Below, in pieces: positions 1-10,440 of a stretch of 64,000 bases of DNA. The position numbers were made by a program, and so were the translations under genes. The DNA is from Mimachlamys varia (taxonomy: Eukaryota > Mollusca > Bivalvia > Pectinida > Pectinidae): NCBI GenBank assembly GCA_947623455.1, contig OX392540.1, positions 7,209,432 to 7,273,431 on the forward strand. Direction: 5' to 3'. The number at the start of each line of letters is the position of its first letter. Position 1 is the stretch's first letter. The notes under the pieces are model-generated. The model ran no database searches and was not told the DNA's origin. It was given only the letters and a program-made list of their open reading frames with translations.

Positions 1-2173
1 GCTTCTCTAAGGAGAAAGACCTCAGAAGATTAGAAATGGTGGGACATGTTCCAACCTCAGAACGACCCCTGTAGGATAAGACGTTGGCTATGGCTGAACG
101 ATAGCCTCGAATTGTACTCGGAGCTAATTCCTTAACTTTAAAGAGGTAAAGGAAAAACTCGGCTATCGATTGAAGAGAGGCACAGAGTGGATCAATCTTC
201 CTGCTGTTACACCAACTGCAGAAAGATGACCATCTGGACTCATAGATGGCAGATGAGGAAGATCGAATTGACCTCGTGATGCCATCGGTAACCTCTGCAG
301 AAAAGCCTGCCTGCAAGAGGGAGACCGAGATAGCCTCCACGCGTGAAGGTGGAGGCGTTCCGGATTCTGATGAAACTGCCTGGATTTTGGCTGGCTGAGA
401 AGATTCCACCTGGCTGGTGCTATCAAGAGGACTGAGCAATCGTGCTCCCTGACCTTCTGTAGCACCCTGCCCAGGAGATTGAAGGGTGGGAAGGCATATG
501 CCAACAGACCCTCCCAGCTCAGAGACAGGGAATCTACCTCCCAAGCCATTGGGTCTGGAACTGGGGACACAAACGTCTGAATTTGAAACTTCAGGGCTGT
601 GGCAAACAGATCCACTAGAGGAGTCTCCCATGTCATGCAGATGGCCTTGAATATAGACTTGTTCAAGGTCCATTCTGTGATGACTGGACTCTGTGACCTG
701 GACAGAGTGTCTGCTAACACATTCAAGTGCCCTGGCAGATGCCTCACTGTGAGGGACAGTCCCATAGTCTGGCACAGAAGAAGAATCTTGATTGTGAGGG
801 CACACAGCTTGTGAGACTTTGTGCCCCCCTGATTCTCCAAATAAGCCACTACTGTTGCATTGTCTGTAGCCAGACAAATGGACTGACCCTGAAGCCAATG
901 ACGCAGGGACTGAATGGCTAGCAGAACTGCTCTCATCTCCAGCACATTGATGTGCTCCTGGAGTTGATCTCCCCTCCAGACCCCTGACCGACACTGACCG
1001 TTGAGGTAGGCACCCCAACCTGTCATTGATGCGTCCGTGTACAGAGTAACTGTAGGGGAAGATCTCCGAAGAGAGACGCCCTTCAGAATATTGCTCTCTG
1101 AAGCCCACCACATGGCCGAAGCCTTGACGGATGCTTCCAAAGGAATCTGAATGTCCCACTGAAGGGATGCCGGATTCCATTTGGACAAGAGAAACATTTG
1201 AAGAGGTCTTATATGGAGTCGACCCAACGGCACAACATCCGAAAGGGAATTGAGGAATCCGAGAAGCCTCAAAAACCACCTGACCTGAATTGAGTCCAAA
1301 CTGTTGAGCAGAAGAACCAACTCCCTGGCCTTCTGGAACTTGGACTGGGGAGGAAGAACAAGGCCCCGATCCGTAAGGAAACGGTTGCCCAGGAAGACAA
1401 AATCCTGGGAGGGAATGACCTCCGATTTCTCCCGGGAAGGTATAAAACCTAGGCGAAAGAGTGTTGCCAAGACCGATCTGGTGCTGCAACTCAGAGAATC
1501 TGGGTTTAAATGCAGCATCAGCGAGTCGTCGAAATAAATATGGATGTCTACTCCGCGACTGTGTAGATAGCCCACCACCACCTGCAGGAGCTTGGTGAAA
1601 ACCAAGGGAGCAGTGGTCAGACCAAAGGGCATGGCCTTGAACTGGAACACTTTGCCCTGAGACGTGAATCTCAGGTATTTCCTGACCGATTTCTTTATCG
1701 GTATATGGAAATAAGCGTCCTTGAGGTCGATAGAGGTCGCCCACATGCCTGGTACTACTGAAGCCAGAATGCCTCGAGGAGTCTCCATTTTGAAGTGGGG
1801 CGAGTCCACATGCTTGTTGAAGGCACTTAGGTCTATGATTGGACGCCAGGCCCCGGATTTTTTCTTGACAAGAAACATCCGTGAGTAAAAGCCTGGCGTC
1901 CAATGAGACCGAGGAACCTCCTCCACCGCACCCTTGATTAACAAGGCATTGACCTCGTCTAGGAGGGCCTGAGCCTTCTCCTGGTCGCCTGGTGGAGGAA
2001 AGAAGATGGGATCTATGGAAAGAGGGGGGTCCCGCAAAAGGGGGATACCTAGACCCTCGGAAACCACTGAAATTGCCCACTTGTCCTTGGTAACTTCCTG
2101 CCACTCTGGAAGGAAGTGGGATAAACGACCGCCTACTGGAAGGTCTTGCTTTGGAAGCTCGAGGCCTGCCCAT
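1..2173 (-). CDS. DIRS tyrosine recombinase ORF, N-terminal part (runs off the window)
   Basis: This frame is open from just after the gag stop to the window edge, and it is the same frame as gag. The first ATG is at 2173 (CCATGG context); an upstream TTG at 2224 is an unlikely start in an animal. Codons from 2173 down to 163 overlap the RT/RNase H gene in another frame. The real recombinase homology begins only near its end, with a helical DNA-binding-like segment (motifs IYESRW and FCSWC, then ELAPSTIRGYRSAIA) in the last few hundred bases before position 1. The catalytic residues lie beyond the window and can be seen in copy 2. Translation may start at the ATG or follow a -1 shift from RT; the sequence does not decide. 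Confidence 0.7.
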   Translation of the reverse strand, partial: MGRPRASKARPSSRRSFIPLPSRVAGSYQGQVGNFSGFRGSRYPPFAGPPSFHRSHLLSSTRRPGEGSGPPRRGQCLVNQGCGGGGSSVSLDARLLLTDVSCQEKIRGLASNHRPKCLQQACGLAPLQNGDSSRHSGFSSTRHVGDLYRPQGRLFPYTDKEIGQEIPEIHVSGQSVPVQGHALWSDHCSLGFHQAPAGGGGLSTQSRSRHPYLFRRLADAAFKPRFSELQHQIGLGNTLSPRFYTFPGEIGGHSLPGFCLPGQPFPYGSGPCSSSPVQVPEGQGVGSSAQQFGLNSGQVVFEASRIPQFPFGCCAVGSTPYKTSSNVSLVQMESGIPSVGHSDSFGSIRQGFGHVVGFREQYSEGRLSSEIFPYSYSVHGRINDRLGCLPQRSVSVRGLEGRSTPGAHQCAGDESSSASHSVPASLASGSVHLSGYRQCNSSGLFGESGGHKVSQAVCPHNQDSSSVPDYGTVPHSEASARALECVSRHSVQVTESSHHRMDLEQVYIQGHLHDMGDSSSGSVCHSPEVSNSDVCVPSSRPNGLGGRFPVSELGGSVGICLPTLQSPGQGATEGQGARLLSPLDSTSQVESSQPAKIQAVSSESGTPPPSRVEAISVSLLQAGFSAEVTDGITRSIRSSSSAIYESRWSSFCSWCNSRKIDPLCASLQSIAEFFLYLFKVKELAPSTIRGYRSAIANVLSYRGRSEVGTCPTISNLLRSFSLEK

Positions 2174-2337
2174 GGATCGTCTTCTAGAGTGGACAAGGGA
2201 CAAGGAGGGACCGAGGGACTGCAAGAGTCAGGAACTCTGCCCCTTCTTACCCAGATTCTTCTTGCCTCCCCTTCCCCCCCTGTGACTCTGACCGCCACGT
2301 CCCCGGGAAGAGTGCCCACCGCGAATAGCTGTGGCAA
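163..2337 (-). CDS. DIRS reverse transcriptase / RNase H with methyltransferase-like C-terminus
   Basis: This is the polymerase of the element; it copies element RNA into DNA. Residue numbers count from the codon at 2337. An RT domain spans about 130-320, with WRPIIDLSAFN, the first catalytic Asp in SIDLKDAYF (about 204), PFGL, and the YFDD box (268-271). RNase H spans about 430-545, with Asp435 (LYTDAS), Glu467, Asp492 (TDNA) and Asp543. The tail 570-650 (DLFAT, YAFPPF) resembles the DAM-like methyltransferase region described in DIRS elements; no activity can be inferred. The frame is open from 2388 but contains no ATG before residue 154, inside RT. It overlaps the gag end by about 160 bp and lies +1 to gag, so it is probably made by recoding from gag. 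Residues after about 690 look like noncoding read-through opposite YR. The protein is identical in copy 2. Confidence 0.93.
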   Translation of the reverse strand: MPQLFAVGTLPGDVAVRVTGGEGEARRIWVRRGRVPDSCSPSVPPCPLSTLEDDPWAGLELPKQDLPVGGRLSHFLPEWQEVTKDKWAISVVSEGLGIPLLRDPPLSIDPIFFPPPGDQEKAQALLDEVNALLIKGAVEEVPRSHWTPGFYSRMFLVKKKSGAWRPIIDLSAFNKHVDSPHFKMETPRGILASVVPGMWATSIDLKDAYFHIPIKKSVRKYLRFTSQGKVFQFKAMPFGLTTAPLVFTKLLQVVVGYLHSRGVDIHIYFDDSLMLHLNPDSLSCSTRSVLATLFRLGFIPSREKSEVIPSQDFVFLGNRFLTDRGLVLPPQSKFQKARELVLLLNSLDSIQVRWFLRLLGFLNSLSDVVPLGRLHIRPLQMFLLSKWNPASLQWDIQIPLEASVKASAMWWASESNILKGVSLRRSSPTVTLYTDASMTGWGAYLNGQCRSGVWRGDQLQEHINVLEMRAVLLAIQSLRHWLQGQSICLATDNATVVAYLENQGGTKSHKLCALTIKILLLCQTMGLSLTVRHLPGHLNVLADTLSRSQSPVITEWTLNKSIFKAICMTWETPLVDLFATALKFQIQTFVSPVPDPMAWEVDSLSLSWEGLLAYAFPPFNLLGRVLQKVREHDCSVLLIAPARWNLLSQPKSRQFHQNPERLHLHAWRLSRSPSCRQAFLQRLPMASRGQFDLPHLPSMSPDGHLSAVGVTAGRLIHSVPLFNR

Positions 2338-4741
2338 CAGGAAGCTGAACCTGAGGCTGAGCTGTCTGTGTACTCTTCTTAGGTTTACCTAGTCGCTGCA
2401 CCCGACTAGGTTTAGGCTTAGCCCTAAGCTTCTCAAGCCGGGCTGAAGCCGCCTTGTCATTATTGACTCTGTCCATGACAGAGGTGAGAACACCTCCGAA
2501 CATTTCCGAGCCAGACAAGGGAGCGGTCATAAGGTCCGAAATAAATGGCTCACCGACAGTCAGTCTGGGCTTCAGAACTGAAGCGCGGCGAGCCAGGATG
2601 AAGTCAGCCAAAACAGCCAGAATGAGCGCGGTCCCATCCATGTGAGCCCGGTTCATGGCCTTGCCGAGTTCAGCCAAGAGCTTAGTCTTGTTAGGTAGAC
2701 TTTCCTCAGCACGAGAAGAGGCTACAAGCAATGCAGAGGAAAAGGAATCTGCATAAGCCAGCACATGAATGGCAAGGCGAAGCAGTCTTTCCATCCGACT
2801 ATGCTCTTTAGGAGTCAAATGAACAAAGTCATTTGATCTCCCAGGCCAGCGATGGTCCAAAATGAGATCCACCTTGGCCGTGTTCGGTTCAATGGAGGGA
2901 TCATGAACAGCATATCGAGCAGGACTGAACCCCTCGATATCGCTCACCCCCAACAGTAAGCCAGAAAGGTCCTGCTTTCTATTAGCAGAACCCTTGGCCT
3001 GCAGAACCTTTTGTATCTGGGCCAATGCTGAGGAGACCATAGTCCCCTCAGCCAGTGACCTACCTGATGCCCTAGCCTCAGGTTCCGAAGGAAGAAAGGC
3101 ACTTAAAGTAGAAGTCCTTTCGGGGAGACCTGAAGCAGAAGGGGGTGGACAAAACTCCACTCCCAAGAGGGAAGCAACCTCCAACCGAAGGCTGCGAAAG
3201 GAATCCAGATTCCTCTCAGCCTGGGAAGCTGCAAGACATGACTCTGTGTCAGGAGGGTCAGCCTCAGAGTCTGAAGACTCTTGAAAAGAACCCTCAGGTG
3301 GAAGTGATGGGAGCCAAGAGCGAGTCTCTGCTTCAACATCAGAACCAGCATCCAAAGACAGAGTGTCACCATCAGGAAAAGTCTGTTGACCCACACCCTC
3401 AACCTCCGACTCTTCACAATCCATTTCCTCAGCCTCATCATGATCTGACTGAGAAAACTGGCCCAAACTAGAGGTGAGACTAGACACCATCTGGTCAGGA
3501 ACCTCTGTTCTTCGACACTTGGAGGCAGAAGAAAGGCCAGCACTAAGATCTGAAAAGTTAACTCTGCGCTTAGCTCCACGGGAAAGCTTACGAGTTTCAG
3601 CCAAAACCTTAGAGGGACGGTGAACCCTCTTAGATTTGTGAAGATGTGAGCGAGAAGGGGGGGGGGGACCCAACTCAACACCAGGCTGATGACAGAGGGT
3701 TGAGGGACCCCAAGGTTGACCTGAGTAACCTAACAGGGTTTGACCATATGCAGAATATGGATATCCCACAGGCTGGGATGGGCCCCAGTATTGGCCATGG
3801 CCAGAATACTGGGGAGGAGGCAACATTCCGGAACCCGCAGGACCATGAAATGAATTGCCTCCTACTGGAGACCTGCCTGGCAAATAAGGCTGATAATGGC
3901 CGAAATTGACAGAAGACTGCAAATTACCACCAAACCCAGGTGCAGACTGATGGTAGGGGTAAGGTGGGGGATGCCCTGGAGCACCCATAAAACCCACCGA
4001 GCCAGGAGCTCTAACTGGTGGAGGACCAGATAGCGGCGAGGTGAACCTAGGAACCGAAGGATATAATACCCTGGTACCTGTACCCGACACAGGGCAAGGA
4101 AGACTGACGCCTGAGAATGGGAATGAGCCACTCTCATCTCCTAGTGCAGCCTCTCCAGTGTAACCGTAAAAACTGGCAGTACCAGCCGGCCGACTGTCAG
4201 TGGGTACACCGGCACCCCTCAATGGGGCCCGGGTCGCTTGACTGGCCTGTTCGGTAGCCATTCCGCTAACGGAATTGGTACCCGGACACTCGCTCTCTTC
4301 GACCTCCAAAGAAATTCCCGGGTGAGTGCCCCTCTGATGCACAATAGGAGACCCAAAAGGCCCTATTGCCACAGAAGTAGGTACGTGAATAGGATCCTCT
4401 GTAGCCATAGAGGACCTACCACTTTGAGGCAATATCACATCCCCCTCAGGGGGTAAAATAGCCTCACTGCCAGGTGGAAGGCTGACAACAGCTCCACTCT
4501 GGGCTTTAGGGTGACGTTTACTGTCTGCCCCAGACTTAACAACCCTTCTACGGGTGCAAGACATATGGGACAGCACCTTGTCCCACATAGTGTTGGACCA
4601 TGTCAAACACACGGAACACGTACTGTCCCGGGAGCAGTCTCGGCAGGAGGAACAGGAGTCATGATCATCCCCCTCAAGGATGACATGACCACAGTCTCCT
4701 GCACGAGTTTTAATACAAGAAGCAAGCTTCTTACCTTTCAT
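2228..4741 (-). CDS. DIRS Gag-like protein (ORF1), intact
   Basis: This 837-residue ORF1 is expected to bind element RNA and form the particle in which reverse transcription occurs. It starts at a true ATG (4741), the first ORF after the leader. The N-terminus is Cys/His-rich (C9, C17, H19, H27, C30, C33, C36, C42, C45), a zinc-finger-like arrangement typical of DIRS ORF1. Residues about 190-365 are low-complexity and rich in Gly, Pro, Tyr and Ser. Acidic/Ser stretches follow (about 440-520), then a probably folded helical region (about 590-770). The C-terminus is basic with RGG repeats, a likely RNA-binding tail. No protease or capsid major homology region is seen. The frame is kept open by an 11-G tract on the plus strand (3657-3667); copy 2 has 10 and is shifted. 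The stop at 2228-2230 lies inside the RT frame. Confidence 0.85.
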   Translation of the reverse strand: MKGKKLASCIKTRAGDCGHVILEGDDHDSCSSCRDCSRDSTCSVCLTWSNTMWDKVLSHMSCTRRRVVKSGADSKRHPKAQSGAVVSLPPGSEAILPPEGDVILPQSGRSSMATEDPIHVPTSVAIGPFGSPIVHQRGTHPGISLEVEESECPGTNSVSGMATEQASQATRAPLRGAGVPTDSRPAGTASFYGYTGEAALGDESGSFPFSGVSLPCPVSGTGTRVLYPSVPRFTSPLSGPPPVRAPGSVGFMGAPGHPPPYPYHQSAPGFGGNLQSSVNFGHYQPYLPGRSPVGGNSFHGPAGSGMLPPPQYSGHGQYWGPSQPVGYPYSAYGQTLLGYSGQPWGPSTLCHQPGVELGPPPPSRSHLHKSKRVHRPSKVLAETRKLSRGAKRRVNFSDLSAGLSSASKCRRTEVPDQMVSSLTSSLGQFSQSDHDEAEEMDCEESEVEGVGQQTFPDGDTLSLDAGSDVEAETRSWLPSLPPEGSFQESSDSEADPPDTESCLAASQAERNLDSFRSLRLEVASLLGVEFCPPPSASGLPERTSTLSAFLPSEPEARASGRSLAEGTMVSSALAQIQKVLQAKGSANRKQDLSGLLLGVSDIEGFSPARYAVHDPSIEPNTAKVDLILDHRWPGRSNDFVHLTPKEHSRMERLLRLAIHVLAYADSFSSALLVASSRAEESLPNKTKLLAELGKAMNRAHMDGTALILAVLADFILARRASVLKPRLTVGEPFISDLMTAPLSGSEMFGGVLTSVMDRVNNDKAASARLEKLRAKPKPSRVQRLGKPKKSTQTAQPQVQLPVATAIRGGHSSRGRGGQSHRGGRGGKKNLGKKGQSS

Positions 4742-5335
4742 ACTGCTTTGCGGGCAGCGACCAGCAAACGAAAAAATTCACGCAAAATATCGAGTGAAAA
4801 AATCACCGATAAAATTACGTAGAAACGTCCCGTAAACTGAAAATGAAATACAAAAACAGTAAAGGACGTAAAACACTTAACAAAACAAGTTGACAGAACC
4901 AAACGGTAGAAAAAGACGTGAAAAATAGACACCGAAATGGCCTACTAGACAGCGGTACCGTAGCGAGACAGTCCACGTGTCCGGTAAAAACCCGACACAA
5001 AAAGACGAAATACGACACAAAAACGGACTGACAATTCAAACGAAGTTGAAAAACCTGTCAACAAATATCAAATGAACAAATTGCAACTACAATGGAACAG
5101 AAAAACTAATTAAATATAAAGAAAATCCTGAAACCAAAAGGCAAGTCGAATCCAACGGGATAGATGAAGGCTGCCATAAGCGGAAGTGAGGTTATTGGGT
5201 TTGCGCGGTGCGTTCGTACCAAGCATTAAGGGGCCTCTTACGGGATATTTATTTTCATTTTTTGTTATGTAAATTATGGGCTGCCGGAGGGATAACGCTA
5301 TTGTCTATATGGTGGTGAGCTATTATTGAAATAAA
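4742..5335 (-). other. 5' leader of DIRS copy 1
   Basis: This is noncoding sequence between the gag ATG and the element end. It holds an A-rich stretch on the plus strand (about 4770-5150) and then the 140-bp inverted repeat. Two short minus-strand ORFs here (64 and 74 codons, T-rich hydrophobic translations) have no recognisable content and look fortuitous. The promoter should lie in or near the inverted repeat; I see no convincing TATA box. Confidence 0.6.
5180..5319 (-). repeat. 5' terminal inverted repeat of DIRS copy 1
   Basis: This 140-bp block is the counterpart of 46240-46379 and the inverse of 39899-40038. It has a single base difference (T at 5200, where both copy 2 repeats carry the C form). 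It is followed by 16 bp specific to this end, finishing in ATAAA at 5335. Confidence 0.92.
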
Positions 5336-7836
5336 CTGGGGACACTAGTTTATATGTTGTACAGTATCTGGAGACATTAGTATATATGTTGTACAGTATC
5401 AGGGGACACTAGTAAATATGTTGTACAGTATCTGGGGACATTAGTATATATGTTGTACAGTATCTGGGGACATTAGTATATATGTTGTACAGTATCTTGG
5501 GACACTAGTATATATGTTGTACAGTATCTGGGGACATAAGTATATATGTTGTACAGTATCTGGGGACACTAGTATATATGTTGTACAGTATCTGGGGACA
5601 TTAGTATATATGTTGTACAGTATCTTGGGACACTAGTATATATGTTGTACAATATCTGGGGACACTAGTATATATGTTGTACAGTATCTGGGGACATTAT
5701 CATATATGTTGTATAGTATCTGGGGACATTAGTATATATGTTGTACAGTATCTGGGGACATTAGTATATATGTTGTATAGTATCTGTGGACATTAGTATA
5801 TATGTTGTACAGTATCTGGGGACACTAGTATATATGTTGTACAGTATCTGGGGACATTAGTATATATGTTGTACAGTATCTGGGTACATAGTTTAGTATA
5901 TATGTTGTACAGTATCTGGGGACATTGGTATATATGTTGTACAGTATCTGGGGACACTAGTATATATGTTGTACAGTATCTGGGGACACTAGTATATATG
6001 TTGTACAGTATCTGGGGACATTAGTCAATATGTTGTACAGTATCTGGGACATTATTATATATGTTGTACAGTATCTGGGGACACTAGTATATATGTTGTA
6101 CAGTATCTGGGGACATTAGTATATATGTTGTACAGTATCTGGGGACACTAGTAAATATGTTGTACAGTATCTGGTGACACTAGTATATATGTTGTACAGT
6201 ATCTGGGGACATTAGTATATATGTTGTACAGTATCTGGGGACACTAGTATATATGTTGTACAGTATCTGGGGACACTAGTATATATGTTGTACAGTATCT
6301 GGGGACATTAGTATATATGTTGTACAGTATCTGGGGACATTAGTTTATATGTTGTACAGTATCTGGGGACACTAGAATATATGTTGTACAGTATCTGGGG
6401 ACATTAGTATATATGTTGTACAGTATCTGGGGACACTAGTATATATGTTGTACAGTATCTGGGGACATTAGTATATATGTTGTACAGTATCTGGTGATAC
6501 TAGTATAGATGTTGTACAGTATCTGGGGACATTAGTATATATGTTGTACAGTATCTGGTGACACTAGTATATATGTTGTACAGTATCTGGGGACACTAGT
6601 ATATATGTTGTACAGTATCTGGGGACACTAGTAGATATGTTGTACAGTATCTGTGGACATTAGTATATATGTTGTACAGTATCTGGGGATATTAGTATAT
6701 ATGTTGTACAGTATCTGGGGATATTAGTATATATGTTGTACAGTATCTGGGGACATTAGTATATATGTTGTACAGTATCTGGGGACATTAGTATATATGT
6801 TGTACAGTATCTGGGGACATTAGTATATATGTTGTACAGTATCTGGGGACATTAGTATAGATGTTGTACAGTATCTGGGGACATTAGTATATATGTTGTA
6901 CAGTATCTGGGGACATTAGTATATATGTTGTACAGTGTCTGGGGACACTAGTATATATGTTGTACAGTATCTGGTGACACTAGTATATATGTTGTACAGT
7001 ATCTGGGGACACTAGTATATATGTTGTACAGTATCTGGGGACACTAGTAAATATGTTGTACAGTATCTGGGGACATTAGTATATATGTTGTACAGTATCT
7101 GGGGACATTAGTATATATGTTGTACAGTATCTGGGGACACTAGTATATATGTTGTACAGTATCTGGGGACACTAGTATATATGTTGTACAGTATCTGGGG
7201 ACATTAGTATATATGTTGTACAGTATCTGGGGACACTAGTATATATGTTGTACAGTATCTGGGGACATTAGTATATATGTTGTACAGTATCTGGGGACAC
7301 TAGTAAATATGTTGTACAGTATCTGGGGACATTAGTATATATGTTGTACAGTATCTGGGGACATTAGTATATATGTTGTACAGTATCTGTGGACATTAGT
7401 ATATATGTTGTACAGTATCTGGGGACACTAGTATATATGCTGTACAGTATCTGGGGACACTAGTATATATGTTGTACAGTATCTGGGGACATTAGTATAT
7501 ATGTTGTACAGTATCTGGGGACACTAGTATATATGCTGTACAGTATCTGGGGACATTAGTATATATGTTGTACAGTATCTGGGGACATTAGTATATATGT
7601 TGTACAGTATCTGGGGACACTAGTATATATGTTGTACAGTATCTGGGGACACTAGTATATATGTTGTACAGTATCTGGGGACATTAGTATATATGTAGTA
7701 CAGTATCTGGGGACATTAGTATATATGTTGTACAGTATCTGGTGACACTAGTATATATGTTGTACAGTATCTGGGGACACTAGTATATATGTTGTACAGT
7801 ATTTGGTGACACTAGTATATATGTTGTACAGTATCT

Positions 7837-10440
7837 GGGGACATAAGTATATATGTTGTACAGTATCTGGAGACATTAGTATATATGTTGTACAGTATCT
7901 GGAGACATTAGTATATATGTTGTACAGTATCTGGAGACATTAGTATATATGTTGTACAGTATCTGGGGACATTAGTATATATGTTGTACAGTATCTGGGG
8001 ACATTAGTATATATGCTGTACAGCATCTGGGGACATAGTATATATGTTGTACAGTATCTGGGGACATTAGTATATATGTTGTACAGTATCTGGGGACATT
8101 AGTATATATGTTGTACAGTATCTGGGGACATTAGTATATATGTTGTACAGTATCTGGGGACATTAGTATATATGCTGTACAGCATCTGGGGACATAGTAT
8201 ATATGTTGCACAGCATCTGGGGACACTAGTATATATGTTGTACAGTATCTGGGGACATTAGTATATATGTTGTATAGTATCTGGGGACATTAGTATATAT
8301 GTTGTACAGTATCTGGGGACACTAGTATATATGTTGTACAGTATCTGGGGACACTAGTATATATGTTGTACAGTATCTGGGGACATTAGTATATATGTTG
8401 TACAGTATCTGGGGACATTAGTATATATGTTGTACAGTATCTAGGGACATTAGTATATATGTTGTACAGTATCTGGGGACACTAGTATATATGTTGTACA
8501 GTATCTGGGGACATTAGTATATATGTTGTACAGTATCTGGGGACATTAGTATATATGTTGTACAGTATCTGGGGACATTAGTATATATGTTGTACAGTAT
8601 CTGGTGACATTTGTATATATGTTGTAGAGTATCTGGAGACACTAGTATATATGTTGTACAGTATCTGGAGACACTAGTATATATGTTGTACAGTATCTGG
8701 GGACATTAGTATATATGTTGTACAGTATCTGGGGACATTAGTGTTTATGTTGTACAGTATCTGGGGACACTAGTGTATATGTTGTACAGTATCTGGAGAC
8801 ATTAGTATATATGTTGTACAGTATCTGGGGACACTAGTATATATGTTGTACAGTATCTGGGGACACTAGTGTATATGCTGTACAGTATCTGGGGACATTA
8901 GTATATATGTTGTACAGTATCTGGGGACACTAGTATATATGTTGTACAGTATCTGGAGACACTAGTATATATGTTGTACAGTATCTGGGGACATTAGTAT
9001 ATATGTTGTACAGTATCTGGGGACACTAGTAAATATGTTGTACAGTATCTGGGGACATTAGTATATATGTAGTACAGTATCTGGGGACATTAGTATATAT
9101 GTTGTACAGTATCTGGGGACACTAGTGAATATGTTGTACAGTATCTGGGGACATTAGTATATATGTTGTACAGTATCTGGGGACATTAGTATATATGTTG
9201 TACAGTATCTGGGGACATTAGTATAGATGTTGTACAGTATCTGGGGACATTAGTATATATGTTGTACAGTATCTGGGGACACTAGTATATATGTTGTACA
9301 GTGTCTGGGGACACTAGTATATATGTTGTACAGTATCTGGTGACACTAGTATATATGTTGTACAGTATCTTGGGACACTAGTATATATGTTGTACAGTAT
9401 CTGGGGACATTAGTATATATGTTGTACAGTATCTGGGGACACTAGTAAATATGTTGTACAGTATCTGGGGACATTAGTATATATGTTGTACAGTATCTGG
9501 GGACATTAGTATATATGTTGTACAGTATCTGGGGACATAGTATATATGTTGTACAGTATCTGGGGACATTAGTATATATATGTTGTACAGTATCTGGGGA
9601 CACTAGTATATATGTAAAAATGTTGTACAGTATCTGGGGACACTAGTATATATGTTTAAAATGTATCTGGGGACATTAGTATATATATGTTGTACAGTAT
9701 CTGGGGACACTAGTATATATGCTGTACAGTATCTGGGGACATTAGTATATATGTTGTACAGTATCTGGGGACATTAGTATATATGTTGTACAGTATCTGG
9801 GGACACTAGTATATATGTTGTACAGTATCTGGGGACACTAGTATATATGTTGTACAGTATCTGGGGACATTAGTATATATGTAGTACAGTATCTGGGGAC
9901 ATTATTATATATGTTGTACAGTATCTGGGGACATTAGTATATATGTTGTACAGTATCTGGTGACACTAGTATATATGTTGTACAGTATCTGGGGACACTA
10001 GTATATATGTAGTACAGTATCTGGTGACACTAGTATATATGTTGTACAGTATCTGGGGACATAAGTATATATGTTGTACAGTATCTGGAGACATTAGTAT
10101 ATATGTTGTACAGTATCTGGAGACATTAGTATATATGTTGTACAGTATCTGGAGACATTAGTATATATGTTGTACAGTATCTGGGGACATTAGTATATAT
10201 GTTGTACAGTATCTGGGGACATTAGTATATATGCTGTACAGCATCTGGGGACATAGTATATATGTTGTACAGTATCTGGGGACATTAGTATATATGTTGT
10301 ACAGTATCTGGGGACATTAGTATATATGTTGTACAGTATCTGGGGACATTAGTATATATGTTGTACAGTATCTGGGGACATTAGTATATATGCTGTACAG
10401 CATCTGGGGACATAGTATATATGTTGTACAGCATCTGGGG
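7837..10440. repeat. Inner ~2.2-kb repeat inside higher-order repeat A1
   Basis: The run ACATAAG unit, three GGAGACATT units, then GCTGTACAGCATCTGGGG with a CATAG unit begins at 7837 and again at 10055, spacing 2,218 bp. The same pair is seen in the next higher-order copy (13558 and about 15735). The coordinates cover the first occurrence through the end of the second. Confidence 0.7.
9610..9670. repeat. Aberrant satellite units with A-rich insertion
   Basis: Two consecutive units are abnormal: one carries TATATATGTAAAAATGTTG, the next TATATATGTTTAAAATG joined directly to TATCTGGGG with the TTGTACAG block lost. The same pair occurs at 50350-50410 but is absent at the equivalent place in the next higher-order copy (about 15330) and at about 56070. 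Confidence 0.85.

Larger units (their letters stand above)
1..5335 (-). mobile_element. DIRS1-type tyrosine-recombinase retrotransposon, copy 1 (3' part cut off by the window)
   Basis: This is the 5' 5.3 kb of an element coding on the minus strand; the window starts inside its tyrosine recombinase. It carries gag (2228-4741), RT/RNase H (163-2337), the start of YR, and the 5' inverted repeat (5180-5319). It ends at 5335 in ATAAA, directly followed by satellite CTGGGGAC. It aligns base for base with 41062-46395 of copy 2. The differences I found are C/T at 2665, A/G at 3735, T/C at 3740, T/C at 5200 and one extra G in the run at 3657-3667. That is about 0.1 percent, so the copies separated very recently. 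Gag is intact here and broken in copy 2. The family assignment rests on the complete copy. Confidence 0.93.

Noticed and set aside
599..3909. Plus-strand ORFs of 60-130 codons inside DIRS copy 1 (and counterparts near 41660-44969)
   Set aside because: They lie opposite gag and RT, show no recognisable domain and are duplicated only because the element is.
4738..5039. Short minus-strand ORFs in the DIRS leader (64 and 74 codons)
   Set aside because: Low-complexity hydrophobic translations from a T-rich strand, no conserved motif, and located in the expected noncoding leader.
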